Source: Bacteroidetes bacterium UBA3022 (GTDB lineage Bacteria; Bacteroidota; Bacteroidia; Chitinophagales; BACL12). From it: DNA of 48,861 bases. The position numbers were made by a program, and so were the translations under genes. Shown piece after piece: positions 41,705-48,861 of this stretch (the stretch's first letter is position 1; every line of letters starts with the position of its first letter). The notes below the pieces were generated by a model that was not told the DNA's origin, ran no database searches, and was given only the letters and a program-made list of their open reading frames with translations. The stretch is taken from NCBI GenBank assembly GCA_002346225.1, contig DDYY01000099.1:13966-62826 (forward strand), given 5' to 3'.

Positions 41705-42289
41705 ATGAAAATACTCCTCCTAATCCTCGCAGTCCTATTCATAGCTTTTGTCATCATCCAGCTTTGGGCCAGGCGGGGACAGAAGAATATTGAAACGTAT
41801 CCGTATGTGGTTCAAAAGCAATACGGCGCATTGGAAATCAGAAACTATGAAGCGGCATTGTTTACCTCCGTAAATACGGCCTCTGAAGGATATAAGCGTT
41901 CTTCTAGCCGAGGTTTCTCCATTCTGGCGGGTTACATTTTTGGCAACAATGCGCGGAATGAAAAGATAGCTATGACTGCTCCCGTCACCATGCAGCTGGA
42001 TGATTCCGTGACCATGATGTTCATGGTGCCGAAGAAGTACACTAAGGAAGCACTCCCCCAACCGAATCAACCGGGAATAACATTTAAGGAAGAACCTGCT
42101 AAAACAGTGGCGGCCATCTCTTTTCGCGGCTGGGCCAGTGATGAAAAAATTGAAAAGTATAAACGAAAACTGATGGCAGCGCTGGAAGCCGAAGGCATCC
42201 CTTATTCCAACCGGTTCTATTTCCTGGGGTACAACCCGCCTTACGAAGTGTTTAATCGTAAGAATGAAGTTATCGTAGAATTGCCTTAA
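41705..42289 (+). CDS. SOUL heme-binding family protein
   Basis: A 194-residue protein with an N-terminal hydrophobic anchor (MKILLLILAVLFIAFVIIQL) and a SOUL domain: YGALEIRNYEAALFTSV, the IAMTAPVTMQ signature, MMFMVPKKYT and YNPPYEVFNRKNEVIVELP. SOUL/HBP proteins bind heme or porphyrins; bacterial members are barely studied. Composition returns to that of the main chromosome. The 96-bp gap to the HNH gene holds a C-run (eight C near 41683) but no clear promoter. Confidence 0.9.
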   Translation: MKILLLILAVLFIAFVIIQLWARRGQKNIETYPYVVQKQYGALEIRNYEAALFTSVNTASEGYKRSSSRGFSILAGYIFGNNARNEKIAMTAPVTMQLDDSVTMMFMVPKKYTKEALPQPNQPGITFKEEPAKTVAAISFRGWASDEKIEKYKRKLMAALEAEGIPYSNRFYFLGYNPPYEVFNRKNEVIVELP

Positions 42290-42384
42290 GCCTGCCTTGC
42301 GCATAATGTACATACCCCTGCCATCAACTACCTCCATAAAGGTATATTGGAAAGGTTAGTAGGCGCCCCACAACTGCTCCTGCT

Positions 42385-42419
42385 TTTGTCTGTTTTCAGT
42401 AGGTAATTAATTAGATTTG
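42385..42419 (+). promoter_or_regulatory. Promoter for channel-like gene
   Basis: TTTG (42385-42388), 23-nt spacer, TAGATTTG (42412-42419, exact TAnnTTTG). The leader is about 43 nt. Confidence 0.6.
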
Positions 42420-42468
42420 TTGGAGGCTGTTAACACCACTTCCTTACCTGCAACCTGAATAACGGACT

Positions 42469-44307
42469 ATGAAATACAGATTGGTTTTATTCACATTACT
42501 CCTGGGATATACGGCCGTATTTGCCCAGAACAGGGAGTGGAAGGAGTATTCCTATGCGGAGTTCTTTGAACGCATGATGGCAGAACAGGACACGGCATTT
42601 ACCCTGAGCAATGCTGTTATCGTTCCGGATAGCAACACCGACTCCCTGTACGAATACCGCTTGCTGGAATATAACTGGGATGAAAGCACCTATGAGTATA
42701 ACCGAAAGGATACCATCCATGTGTACAAGCCGGTTTACCTGGATAATGTTCATTTCATCAATCGTAGTGATGATTTCTATTCCGGTTTAAGTCATGTGTA
42801 TTTTCATGAAAAGGTGCAGCTGAAAAATATGCTTACAGCCAGATTCCTGGAATGCACTTTTGAACAGAAATTGGAAGTCCTGTACAACAAGAATTGTGGG
42901 ACAACGAATGACCTGAGGGAGTATGGCAATGGGCTGCAGTTACAGTTCAATGAATCTGTTTTTAATGATGGTGTCGAGATGTCTGCCATCAATTTCGACC
43001 TGAAACTCGAAGACCTGGATGTGCAGCTAACCTTTAACGATAGTCATTTTTATAACCAATCTGCCTCGGCGGACCACAGCAGTTTCATGGGGAGAAGGGT
43101 GGTGTATTTAGGCATAGAAAATTGTACTTTCCACGACCCGGGGAATGTGAGCATTTATGCCGATGAGTGCATGGTTCTCTGGCTGCGGAAAAACATTTTT
43201 GAAGAACAAGTGGTGGGCCTGGGTTTTACCCCTAAGAAGGAAACTTTTGCCTATGACATTACTGAAAATGTATTCAACAAAATAGTTCTGTCAGATATGC
43301 AACTTGATCCCGAACTCATTGTCTTCGACTGGGAGCAATTGAAAGCGGGCATAGCAGATGGTTTTGCCTATGAGTTTTTCTACGGCACACAGAACTCTGT
43401 AGTAGATTTTGAGGCGTATCGGCAACTGAATCGTTTTACAGATTCCCTGGTCTATATCTACCTGAGCGACTATCGCATCAAAGACAAAAGAGCTTACCGC
43501 GCCGAGCTGAAGATGCTGGGCGGTTTTTACAATCATTACAAATCCGCCCACGATACCGAGTCCGCCAATGCCGTGTTTGTAACAATGAAAGACCTGGAAA
43601 CACAACACTTGCAATACCTCTATGCGGAGAACCCCTCCTTCGATACCTTTTTCACCCTCCAAATCAATCAGTTCCTGAAAGTGTTTTCTCTGTATGGCAC
43701 GCGACCATCCAGGGCCATCATCGTCTCGCTGTATGTGATTGCTTTCTTCGCGCTCATCTACCTTTTCTTTCCCAATTCCTGGGATAAACGTGGTAAAAAT
43801 CGCATCATAGACCGGTACAGCTTTTTCATCAAATACATGAATCAGAAAGCGGGCATCCATGAAGTGTACCTGGAAGAGCGCCGGGAGGAAATCATGCAAT
43901 ACGATGCTTTCAGGTCGCTGCTGGAGCGTTCCGGCGAGACAGTGCCACGCTTCTTCACCTTCATTGGTTTGCCGTTGTACAAATGGGCGGTTTCGGCCAA
44001 CAACATGACGGCGGCGGTATTGCGGCGTTTTGATATCATGAACGGAACCTGGAAGGAACTGCCGGCGAAAAAGCGCGTATGGAAATCTGTTGGGCTCACA
44101 GGGGCTTTCCTCATCGCAGTGGCCTACGATATTTTCATCAAGATGCTCAACGCACTCATGCTCTCCATCAATACTTTCACCACACTGGGCTTTGGAGAAA
44201 TCCCCATCAAGGGACTGCCACGCTACCTGGCTATTGTACAGGGTTTTATCGGCTGGTTTATGCTCACCATCTTCTCGGTGTCCCTGATTTCACAACTATT
44301 GAATTAG
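42469..44307 (+). CDS. K+-channel-like protein with large periplasmic domain
   Basis: A 612-residue membrane protein. Residues 1-20 are a signal peptide (ending TAVFAQ). Residues 21 to about 410 look extracytoplasmic; from about 80 to 280 short strand-like segments (FINRSDDF, FHEKVQLKN, FLECTFEQ, FNESVFNDG, IENCTFHDP) recall a pentapeptide/right-handed beta-helix. TM1 spans about 415-437 (IIVSLYVIAFFALIYLFFP), a basic cytoplasmic loop follows, TM2 is about 541-560, and a pore helix leads to the filter-like T572-L-G-F-G576-E (compare TVGYGD), then TM3 (about 587-610). Signal peptide plus three membrane spans puts the pore loop on the periplasmic side as needed. Selectivity for K+ is inferred from the filter. 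Tetramer gated by its periplasmic domain: speculative. Confidence 0.8.
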   Translation: MKYRLVLFTLLLGYTAVFAQNREWKEYSYAEFFERMMAEQDTAFTLSNAVIVPDSNTDSLYEYRLLEYNWDESTYEYNRKDTIHVYKPVYLDNVHFINRSDDFYSGLSHVYFHEKVQLKNMLTARFLECTFEQKLEVLYNKNCGTTNDLREYGNGLQLQFNESVFNDGVEMSAINFDLKLEDLDVQLTFNDSHFYNQSASADHSSFMGRRVVYLGIENCTFHDPGNVSIYADECMVLWLRKNIFEEQVVGLGFTPKKETFAYDITENVFNKIVLSDMQLDPELIVFDWEQLKAGIADGFAYEFFYGTQNSVVDFEAYRQLNRFTDSLVYIYLSDYRIKDKRAYRAELKMLGGFYNHYKSAHDTESANAVFVTMKDLETQHLQYLYAENPSFDTFFTLQINQFLKVFSLYGTRPSRAIIVSLYVIAFFALIYLFFPNSWDKRGKNRIIDRYSFFIKYMNQKAGIHEVYLEERREEIMQYDAFRSLLERSGETVPRFFTFIGLPLYKWAVSANNMTAAVLRRFDIMNGTWKELPAKKRVWKSVGLTGAFLIAVAYDIFIKMLNALMLSINTFTTLGFGEIPIKGLPRYLAIVQGFIGWFMLTIFSVSLISQLLN

Positions 44308-44424
44308 AAGCGTATTGGATGAAGGGTGGAATTTAATTCGGCAGGAAATTCAAATGCCAGATAGTCTTTCTCCAGCGCGATAGACAGGTTGCTGAAACGG
44401 CATACACGATCCTTCATCATCTGC

Positions 44425-44452
44425 TTGCACTCCTCATTTTTGATTACATTTG
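44425..44452 (+). promoter_or_regulatory. Promoter for uncharacterised membrane protein gene
   Basis: TTG (44425-44427), 17-nt spacer, TACATTTG (44445-44452, exact TAnnTTTG). The leader is about 45 nt to the ATG at 44504. Confidence 0.6.
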
Positions 44453-44503
44453 AAGTAGGACCGAAAGCAGCGGAGATAGGTAAGTCTACCGAACCATAAA
44501 GCT

Positions 44504-45436
44504 ATGAACAGATTAAATTATTTATTATTAATGGTAGCGGCTACTTTATTTTGGAGTGGCGGCCGGCACACCCAACAGCAGGCATCAACGGTGAATGCCT
44601 TGCTTGGTGATAGCAGCTTTGTACATCATTTCGGATATATGCCCACAGCAACCACCGATGAAGACCTGCGCATAAAGACCCACCTGGCGTATGTGGAACA
44701 GCTGCTGCGCAAAAAAGAGATAAGCGGCTTATCGGCAGAACAACAAGCCATGCGGGCACACCTGCTCGACCTGCTGCACGACTACCGGACAGCAGGCGTC
44801 TTTCCCCGCAATTACGATTACCCCGGTGAGCGGGTTCCCTGCTTTATCGATAAGCATGGAAACATCTGTGCAGTGGGCTACCTGATAGAACAAACCGCAG
44901 GACGCGCGATAGCGGAACAAATTAACGCGTCCCATCAGTACGATTACCTCCTGGCTATGAACAGTGAGGTGGTAGACGCTTGGGTGGCCGGCAGCGGATT
45001 GAGCAAGGAAGAATGTGCAATGATACAACCCAATTACAGCGGACCTCCTATAGATCCCAATATTGCTCTGGCAACAGCACTTTTAGGTGGTGCCAACCTG
45101 TCATTGAATGTGATAAATACTCTACAGATTGCCAACGGTGCAGATAGCCAACTGGCTCCTGTGCTGGGTCTTTACACGGGCACCGCTGCTTTGCTGCTGG
45201 GGCTGAATGACTTCATCGTAGAGTACAATGATCCCAATTTGAATGCTTCCAACGCCAGTGAAAGAACACTGGCAATGCTGAATGTAGGGCTGGGCACCAC
45301 CACCGTCATGCTCAGTGTATGGAACCTCACTGTCAACAAAACCCGAACCTCCAAAACAACCGCCTGGAATATGTACAGCTACCAAACCGCTGACCAACAA
45401 ACGGGCGTGGGGCTGCATTGGGTGAAACAGTTTTGA
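44504..45436 (+). CDS. Uncharacterised exported/membrane protein with RxPCFID-CAVGYL motif
   Basis: A 310-residue protein I cannot name. An N-terminal hydrophobic segment (LLLMVAATLFW) suggests export or anchoring. A helical region with acidic and Gln-rich stretches leads to a striking conserved-looking block at residues 110-127: R110-VPCFID-KHGN-ICAVGYL, with Cys113 and Cys122 possibly paired. The C-terminal half has three hydrophobic stretches (about 187-210, 217-240, 255-280) that could be membrane helices. It has a strong promoter. The next gene, 46 nt downstream, may be cotranscribed. I recall similar CAVGYL-type blocks in uncharacterised bacterial proteins, but cannot verify this here. 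Confidence 0.65.
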   Translation: MNRLNYLLLMVAATLFWSGGRHTQQQASTVNALLGDSSFVHHFGYMPTATTDEDLRIKTHLAYVEQLLRKKEISGLSAEQQAMRAHLLDLLHDYRTAGVFPRNYDYPGERVPCFIDKHGNICAVGYLIEQTAGRAIAEQINASHQYDYLLAMNSEVVDAWVAGSGLSKEECAMIQPNYSGPPIDPNIALATALLGGANLSLNVINTLQIANGADSQLAPVLGLYTGTAALLLGLNDFIVEYNDPNLNASNASERTLAMLNVGLGTTTVMLSVWNLTVNKTRTSKTTAWNMYSYQTADQQTGVGLHWVKQF

Positions 45437-45482
45437 GCCTTCCGGCATCGACAGGACGCACTGCCAATAGAAAACACCTACA

Positions 45483-46007
45483 ATGAAAGTGCATACCATT
45501 ATTCCTGCGATAATATTTACTGCATTCATGTGGTTGTCACTTCCGGCATTCGGGCAAAGGGAGCAGGCGATGGACAGGGCTGTTGCACAGGGAAACCTGA
45601 ACAAGATAGAGCGCCTGATAAAACAACAGGTGAGAAAACACCGCAAAGCAGTAGTGTTGACGAATCCCTACGACAGCACTGTTACCTATAAGAGTTTAGT
45701 ACCTGCACTCGACAGCATCACGGCATGGCTCGATCGGCAGGAAAGTATAGAAGCTGCTTACTGGGACAAGTGCCAAATGAAAATTGATATTTACCCCGGA
45801 CATTCCAGCATCGGCATCCGCATACAGGGCGAAAGCGAAATGATAGAAAAATGCTTTTATGTGCAGGAGGGTACCATAGGGAAGCTGCATTTTTTCGGAT
45901 GGCGGCCGCAATTATTCAGGACCAGATTGGTATTGAAGTACGAAAAGATGTACGATTGTCCCGGTTTTATAGAACTGCAACAACAAAACTGTGCGGACAG
46001 GGATTGA
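45483..46007 (+). CDS. Small secreted protein of unknown function
   Basis: A 174-residue exported protein: signal peptide (MKVHTIIPAIIFTAFMWLS, cleavage near AFGQ), then a helical N-terminal half (AVAQGNLNKIERLIKQQVRK, reminiscent of one ankyrin-like helix pair) and a beta-rich C-terminal half (KIDIYPGHSSIGIRIQ, GTIGKLHFFGWRPQ) with four Cys. No family recognised. It follows the preceding unknown gene by 46 nt on the same strand without an obvious promoter between, so an operon is likely. Confidence 0.6.
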   Translation: MKVHTIIPAIIFTAFMWLSLPAFGQREQAMDRAVAQGNLNKIERLIKQQVRKHRKAVVLTNPYDSTVTYKSLVPALDSITAWLDRQESIEAAYWDKCQMKIDIYPGHSSIGIRIQGESEMIEKCFYVQEGTIGKLHFFGWRPQLFRTRLVLKYEKMYDCPGFIELQQQNCADRD

Positions 46008-46049
46008 AAATGAACGCCAACGCAAGCCCATCCCCCAGCGCCGAAGCAG

Positions 46050-46200
46050 CAGCCCTTTCTTCATAGCCCTGACTGTAGCGGCATCCCGTCCCCGCGCTAC
46101 GGATACAGCGCAGTTCAGCAAGCATGTAGCCGCTATGCGGGGCGGAATACAGCGAAAGGCAGGACGACCGTAAATGGCAGGCACCGCGGTAGGTGCTCCC
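46050..46200. repeat. Palindrome-rich intergenic element
   Basis: Between two convergent genes. GTAGCG (46075-46080) pairs with CGCTAC (46095-46100); TAGCGGC (46076-46082) can alternatively pair with GCCGCTA (46129-46135); GCACC and GGTGC flank GCGGTA near 46170. These competing stems in a short GC-rich spacer suggest a REP-like element or a bidirectional transcript end; no T-run follows. Confidence 0.4.
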
Positions 46201-46217
46201 CTGCTTCCGCAGACTTG

Positions 46218-47741
46218 TTAGCGGCGAAGTGTATGCTTATCAGCTGGCTGTTGCCGGAATCGTTGGCGGGAAAATATATTTCTGAAATCATAATGTGGTA
46301 GCAGCAGTTTGCAGCCGAAGCCGATGCCAATCATGATGCCATAATTGAGGATGTAGGGCATGCGCAGGTCTATGCCGATGTAGATGACCACAAAACCCAG
46401 CAGGAACAGGAGGGTTTCGGCCCAGAACAGGTCGCCGTCCTTTTTGCTGAAATAGGCCGTGGCCACCCGCAGTCTTGTGCTACCCGATACATTGTATTTC
46501 GGTGTGCGGATAAAGCCCGAAACCTTGCCCCGGTATCCTTCCAGTATGCCTTTTACCATGTACAGCGAGATGCCCATGCTCATGCACAAAAGAAAATACA
46601 CGGCTGCCAAATAACGCAGCTGTCGCCACCAGCCTCCTCCCTGCACCACAGCATTGGTAATCCAGAACACCAGCGGTATGCAAATCATGACCACCATGTT
46701 CATGACATAGAAAGGCTGGGCAAGCGGCATGGGTAGTCCGGTAAAAGATTCTAGCCAAAGCAGGATTGGCGTTACCAGAATCAGCAGCAGTACGATGAAG
46801 TATACCGATGAGTTGAGCAAATGAAAACTGCCGAATAGTTTGGTCGACAACTTAGCATCCGATTGCCAGAGGGCGCGCATGTTTTTGCGCACGCATTCCG
46901 CAGCGCCCTTGGACCAGCGGAATTGCTGGGTCTTGTAGGCATCGAGGGTGACGGGCAGCTCGGCAGGAGATACCAGGTTATACAAATAGATAAATTTCCA
47001 ATGTTTTATTTGTGCGCGATAGCTCAGGTCGAGGTCTTCGGTAAGGGTGTCGGTATGCCAGCCACCCGCATCTTCCATACACGACCTGCGCCAGATACCG
47101 GCCGTGCCGTTGAAGTTGATGAAGGCGCGACTGTTGTAACGCCCTGCCTGCTCCAGAAAGAAGTGCATGTTCAGCATCACCGATGCGGCGCGGGTGAGGA
47201 TGGAGTATTCCTGATTGATATGTCCCCAGCGACTTTGCACCACGCCCACGCCGGCATCTTCGAAGTAAGGAAGGGAGCGTTGCAGAAAATCTTTGGCCGG
47301 CAGAAAGTCGGCATCGAAAATGGCGATGAAATTACCGCGGGCAGTGGCCATGCCATAGTGCAGGGCTCCGGCCTTGAATCCGGTGCGCTCGCCCCGCCGC
47401 AGGTGCGCGATGTGAAATCCCTGCTGGCGGTATGCGGCCACCTTGGCTGCTACAATGTCTACCGTCTCATCGCCGGAATCATCCAGCACCTGAATATCCA
47501 GCAGTTCTCTGGGATAATCCATGGCGCAAATAGCGTCGATGAGGCGGGCTGCTACATATTTCTCGTTGTACAGGGGCAGTTGCACGGTGACCATCGGCAG
47601 TTCCTGCAAGGGACTTACCGTCGGCAGTTTCGAAGTGCGAAAAGCGGCACGCAACAAAATCAATTCCTGTATGACATAGATGAAAAGGCAAAGGGAGGCG
47701 ATGGTCCACAAGGCATACAGGAAATAAAAAATAAAGGCCAT
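46218..47741 (-). CDS. Processive GT2 glycosyltransferase, cellulose synthase-like
   Basis: A 507-residue inner-membrane glycosyltransferase. One N-terminal membrane helix precedes the GT-A domain: VTVQLPLYNE, VLDDSGDET, the metal-binding FDADF, TEDLDLSYRAQ with the catalytic-base Asp, and QQFRWSKGAAE (QxxRW), the set seen in processive beta-glycan synthases such as CslA-type mannan synthases. Several C-terminal helices follow (about residues 300-480). It polymerises sugars from NDP-sugars and probably extrudes the chain; product unknown. It starts 4 nt after the stop of the RND-type gene upstream, with AGAGG as a possible ribosome site, so the two form an operon. Confidence 0.9.
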   Translation of the reverse strand: MAFIFYFLYALWTIASLCLFIYVIQELILLRAAFRTSKLPTVSPLQELPMVTVQLPLYNEKYVAARLIDAICAMDYPRELLDIQVLDDSGDETVDIVAAKVAAYRQQGFHIAHLRRGERTGFKAGALHYGMATARGNFIAIFDADFLPAKDFLQRSLPYFEDAGVGVVQSRWGHINQEYSILTRAASVMLNMHFFLEQAGRYNSRAFINFNGTAGIWRRSCMEDAGGWHTDTLTEDLDLSYRAQIKHWKFIYLYNLVSPAELPVTLDAYKTQQFRWSKGAAECVRKNMRALWQSDAKLSTKLFGSFHLLNSSVYFIVLLLILVTPILLWLESFTGLPMPLAQPFYVMNMVVMICIPLVFWITNAVVQGGGWWRQLRYLAAVYFLLCMSMGISLYMVKGILEGYRGKVSGFIRTPKYNVSGSTRLRVATAYFSKKDGDLFWAETLLFLLGFVVIYIGIDLRMPYILNYGIMIGIGFGCKLLLPHYDFRNIFSRQRFRQQPADKHTLRR

Positions 47742-47745
47742 CCTC

Positions 47746-48861
47746 TTAGCTTCGTTTTTGAATGATCAGCGGCAGCAAAAGTAGGTCTAATAAAAATGCG
47801 AGCAATAAGCTGGTGCAGGTAATCCATCCAAATGCGGCAATCAGCGGATTGGTAGAAAAGCACAGTGCGAGGAAGCTGATGGCCAGCACGCCGGTGGTGA
47901 CACCCACGGGAAAAGCCAGACGTCGCACTACCTGGGTATGGAAGTCGGGTCGTTTGTTGCCCGAAAAGTAGCCTGTGATATAGATGGAATCGTCCAGCGC
48001 TACGCCCAGAATAATGGTGAGCAGGAATACCGATTGTGGGTTCAGGGCGATGCCCATTTGCCACAACAGCCACCATGCCAGCAACAAGGGCAATCCGTTC
48101 ACCCAGATGGTCAACACCACCACCCGCAGCGAGCGTGCCAGCGCACCCATGATGATACCTATGGCCAGCAGGGAAAGCAGCAACGCCAGACCGATGCTCT
48201 CCGTAAAGCGGATCACGCCCCGGTCGAACACAAAGGCGGCACCGGAAATTTCCCAGCCCACTTCAGGAGGCAACGTGGCAGTTAGATATGTTTCCAGTGC
48301 AGCCTTCCTGCTATTGGCTTCGCGCGTACCGATGTCGGGCAGACTGCCGATGATGCGGTACTGACGGAAGTCTTGGGTCACCACGTCGTACATGCCGGTA
48401 GCTTCGGGGTGTTCCAGCAAAGCCGTCTGCATTTCATCCGACCAACGCTGCGGCAACACATACTGCGAAGCTGCCCCCTGTCGCCGGAAGCGGTTGTAGC
48501 GCTTCAGCACCGTGTTCCAGCTGTATACCGAAGTGCAGCCGTAGCTGTCTTCCAGATAATTGCTTATTTTTTCTATTTGTTCGAGGGTCACTGCATCGAA
48601 AGGGTCGTCGCGGGTGGTGAGCACCACTTCGATATCTCTCACACCCTGAAAGTGCCGGTCGAATGCGAGGAAGCTCTGCACATAGGTTTGGGCAGAATCA
48701 CGGCTGTCGTAGTAGCGCATGTCTATCGGCGATTGCTGTCCCATGTCCCAACCCAGCCATCCGGTGAGCAGCAGGGTCGCCAGCACATACCATCGAAGGT
48801 AACGCGCCACATGTTCCTGCACGCGCAGCAGCCACCGCAGGTAATGCGCTTTTTGCCGGAA
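47746..48861 (-). CDS. RND/MMPL-family exporter, C-terminal half (partial)
   Basis: The visible 371 codons are open to the window edge, so this is the 3' part of a larger gene whose start lies beyond base 48861. The internal GTG at 48822 is not a likely start: the frame upstream (LRWLLRVQEHV) continues as coding. The layout fits the second half of an RND/MMPL protein: one helix (YVLATLLLTGWLGW), a periplasmic domain of about 175 residues (DIEVVLTTRDDPFD ... LPPEVGWEISG), then five helices, one carrying GVALDDSIYITGYF with the paired acidic residues usual for proton coupling. Next to a GT2 synthase it may export a lipid or glycolipid. Substrate not determinable. Confidence 0.85.
   Translation of the reverse strand, partial: FRQKAHYLRWLLRVQEHVARYLRWYVLATLLLTGWLGWDMGQQSPIDMRYYDSRDSAQTYVQSFLAFDRHFQGVRDIEVVLTTRDDPFDAVTLEQIEKISNYLEDSYGCTSVYSWNTVLKRYNRFRRQGAASQYVLPQRWSDEMQTALLEHPEATGMYDVVTQDFRQYRIIGSLPDIGTREANSRKAALETYLTATLPPEVGWEISGAAFVFDRGVIRFTESIGLALLLSLLAIGIIMGALARSLRVVVLTIWVNGLPLLLAWWLLWQMGIALNPQSVFLLTIILGVALDDSIYITGYFSGNKRPDFHTQVVRRLAFPVGVTTGVLAISFLALCFSTNPLIAAFGWITCTSLLLAFLLDLLLLPLIIQKRS

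Noticed and set aside
44304..44490. Minus-strand open stretch of about 60 codons
   Set aside because: It has no start codon near its beginning, no recognisable product, and coincides with a good plus-strand promoter (44425-44452).
48822..48822. GTG as the start of the RND-type gene
   Set aside because: The frame stays open and looks coding to the window edge, and the protein lacks the N-terminal half of an RND exporter.

Overview
The window reads as a chromosomal segment of a Bacteroidota bacterium. The evidence is: five proteins ending in type IX secretion (T9SS) sorting domains, two of type A and three of the CHU_C/gliding-associated type B (one of these is split by a frameshift); recurrent promoters of the Bacteroidota form TTG-N17..23-TAnnTTTG; families largely confined to the phylum (DUF4292, DUF4837); and menaquinone made by the futalosine route. 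I cannot place it reliably below phylum; a Saprospiria/Chitinophagia-type lineage is a guess. Base composition is about half G+C or higher, except for one AT-rich islet at about 40.2-41.6 kb.

Layout. 0-2.75 kb: mqnC and a probable aminodeoxyfutalosine deaminase, on the minus strand. 2.85-7.16 kb: an active plus inactive pair of M16 peptidases followed by a fibronectin-like T9SS protein. 7.2-9.2 kb: a YdiI/PaaI-type thioesterase and guaB. 9.3-13.2 kb: a tiny secreted ORF and two secreted GH13 amylases on the minus strand. 13.4-14.85 kb: a kelch-like T9SS protein ending at a clear hairpin terminator. 14.9-20.2 kb: dut, a sugar nucleotidyltransferase, a TPR lipoprotein, a DUF4292 lipoprotein and an EnvC-like protein; the last four overlap end to start. 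20.3-24.6 kb: tatA, gatA, an MltD-like lytic transglycosylase and a DUF4837 lipoprotein. 24.7-35.55 kb: three very large T9SS proteins, two of them built on the same roughly 52-residue cysteine-containing repeat. 35.6-37.8 kb (minus): a YbjQ-like protein, ComB and GcvT. 37.9-40.2 kb: LpxD and an FMN-dependent alpha-hydroxy acid dehydrogenase. 40.4-41.6 kb: Mrr-type and HNH nucleases in the AT-rich islet. 41.7-46.0 kb: a SOUL heme-binding protein, an unusual K+-channel-like protein and two uncharacterised secreted or membrane proteins. 46.2 kb to the end (minus): a processive GT2 glycosyltransferase and the C-terminal half of an RND exporter that runs off the window.

How the genes work together. 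Most of the window is housekeeping (quinone, purine, dUTP, lipid A, glycine cleavage, tRNA amidation) mixed with envelope building and secretion: lipoproteins, peptidoglycan remodelling, Tat, and T9SS cargo. The most unusual points are an 18-copy, 52-residue repeat array broken by an exact 2-bp deletion, so that one protein of about 1974 residues is now two frames; a K+-channel pore fused to a large periplasmic domain; a two-nuclease islet of foreign composition; and three genes (guaB, dut and the hydroxyacid dehydrogenase) whose -7 promoter box ends only 3-4 nt before ATG, implying leaderless mRNAs.
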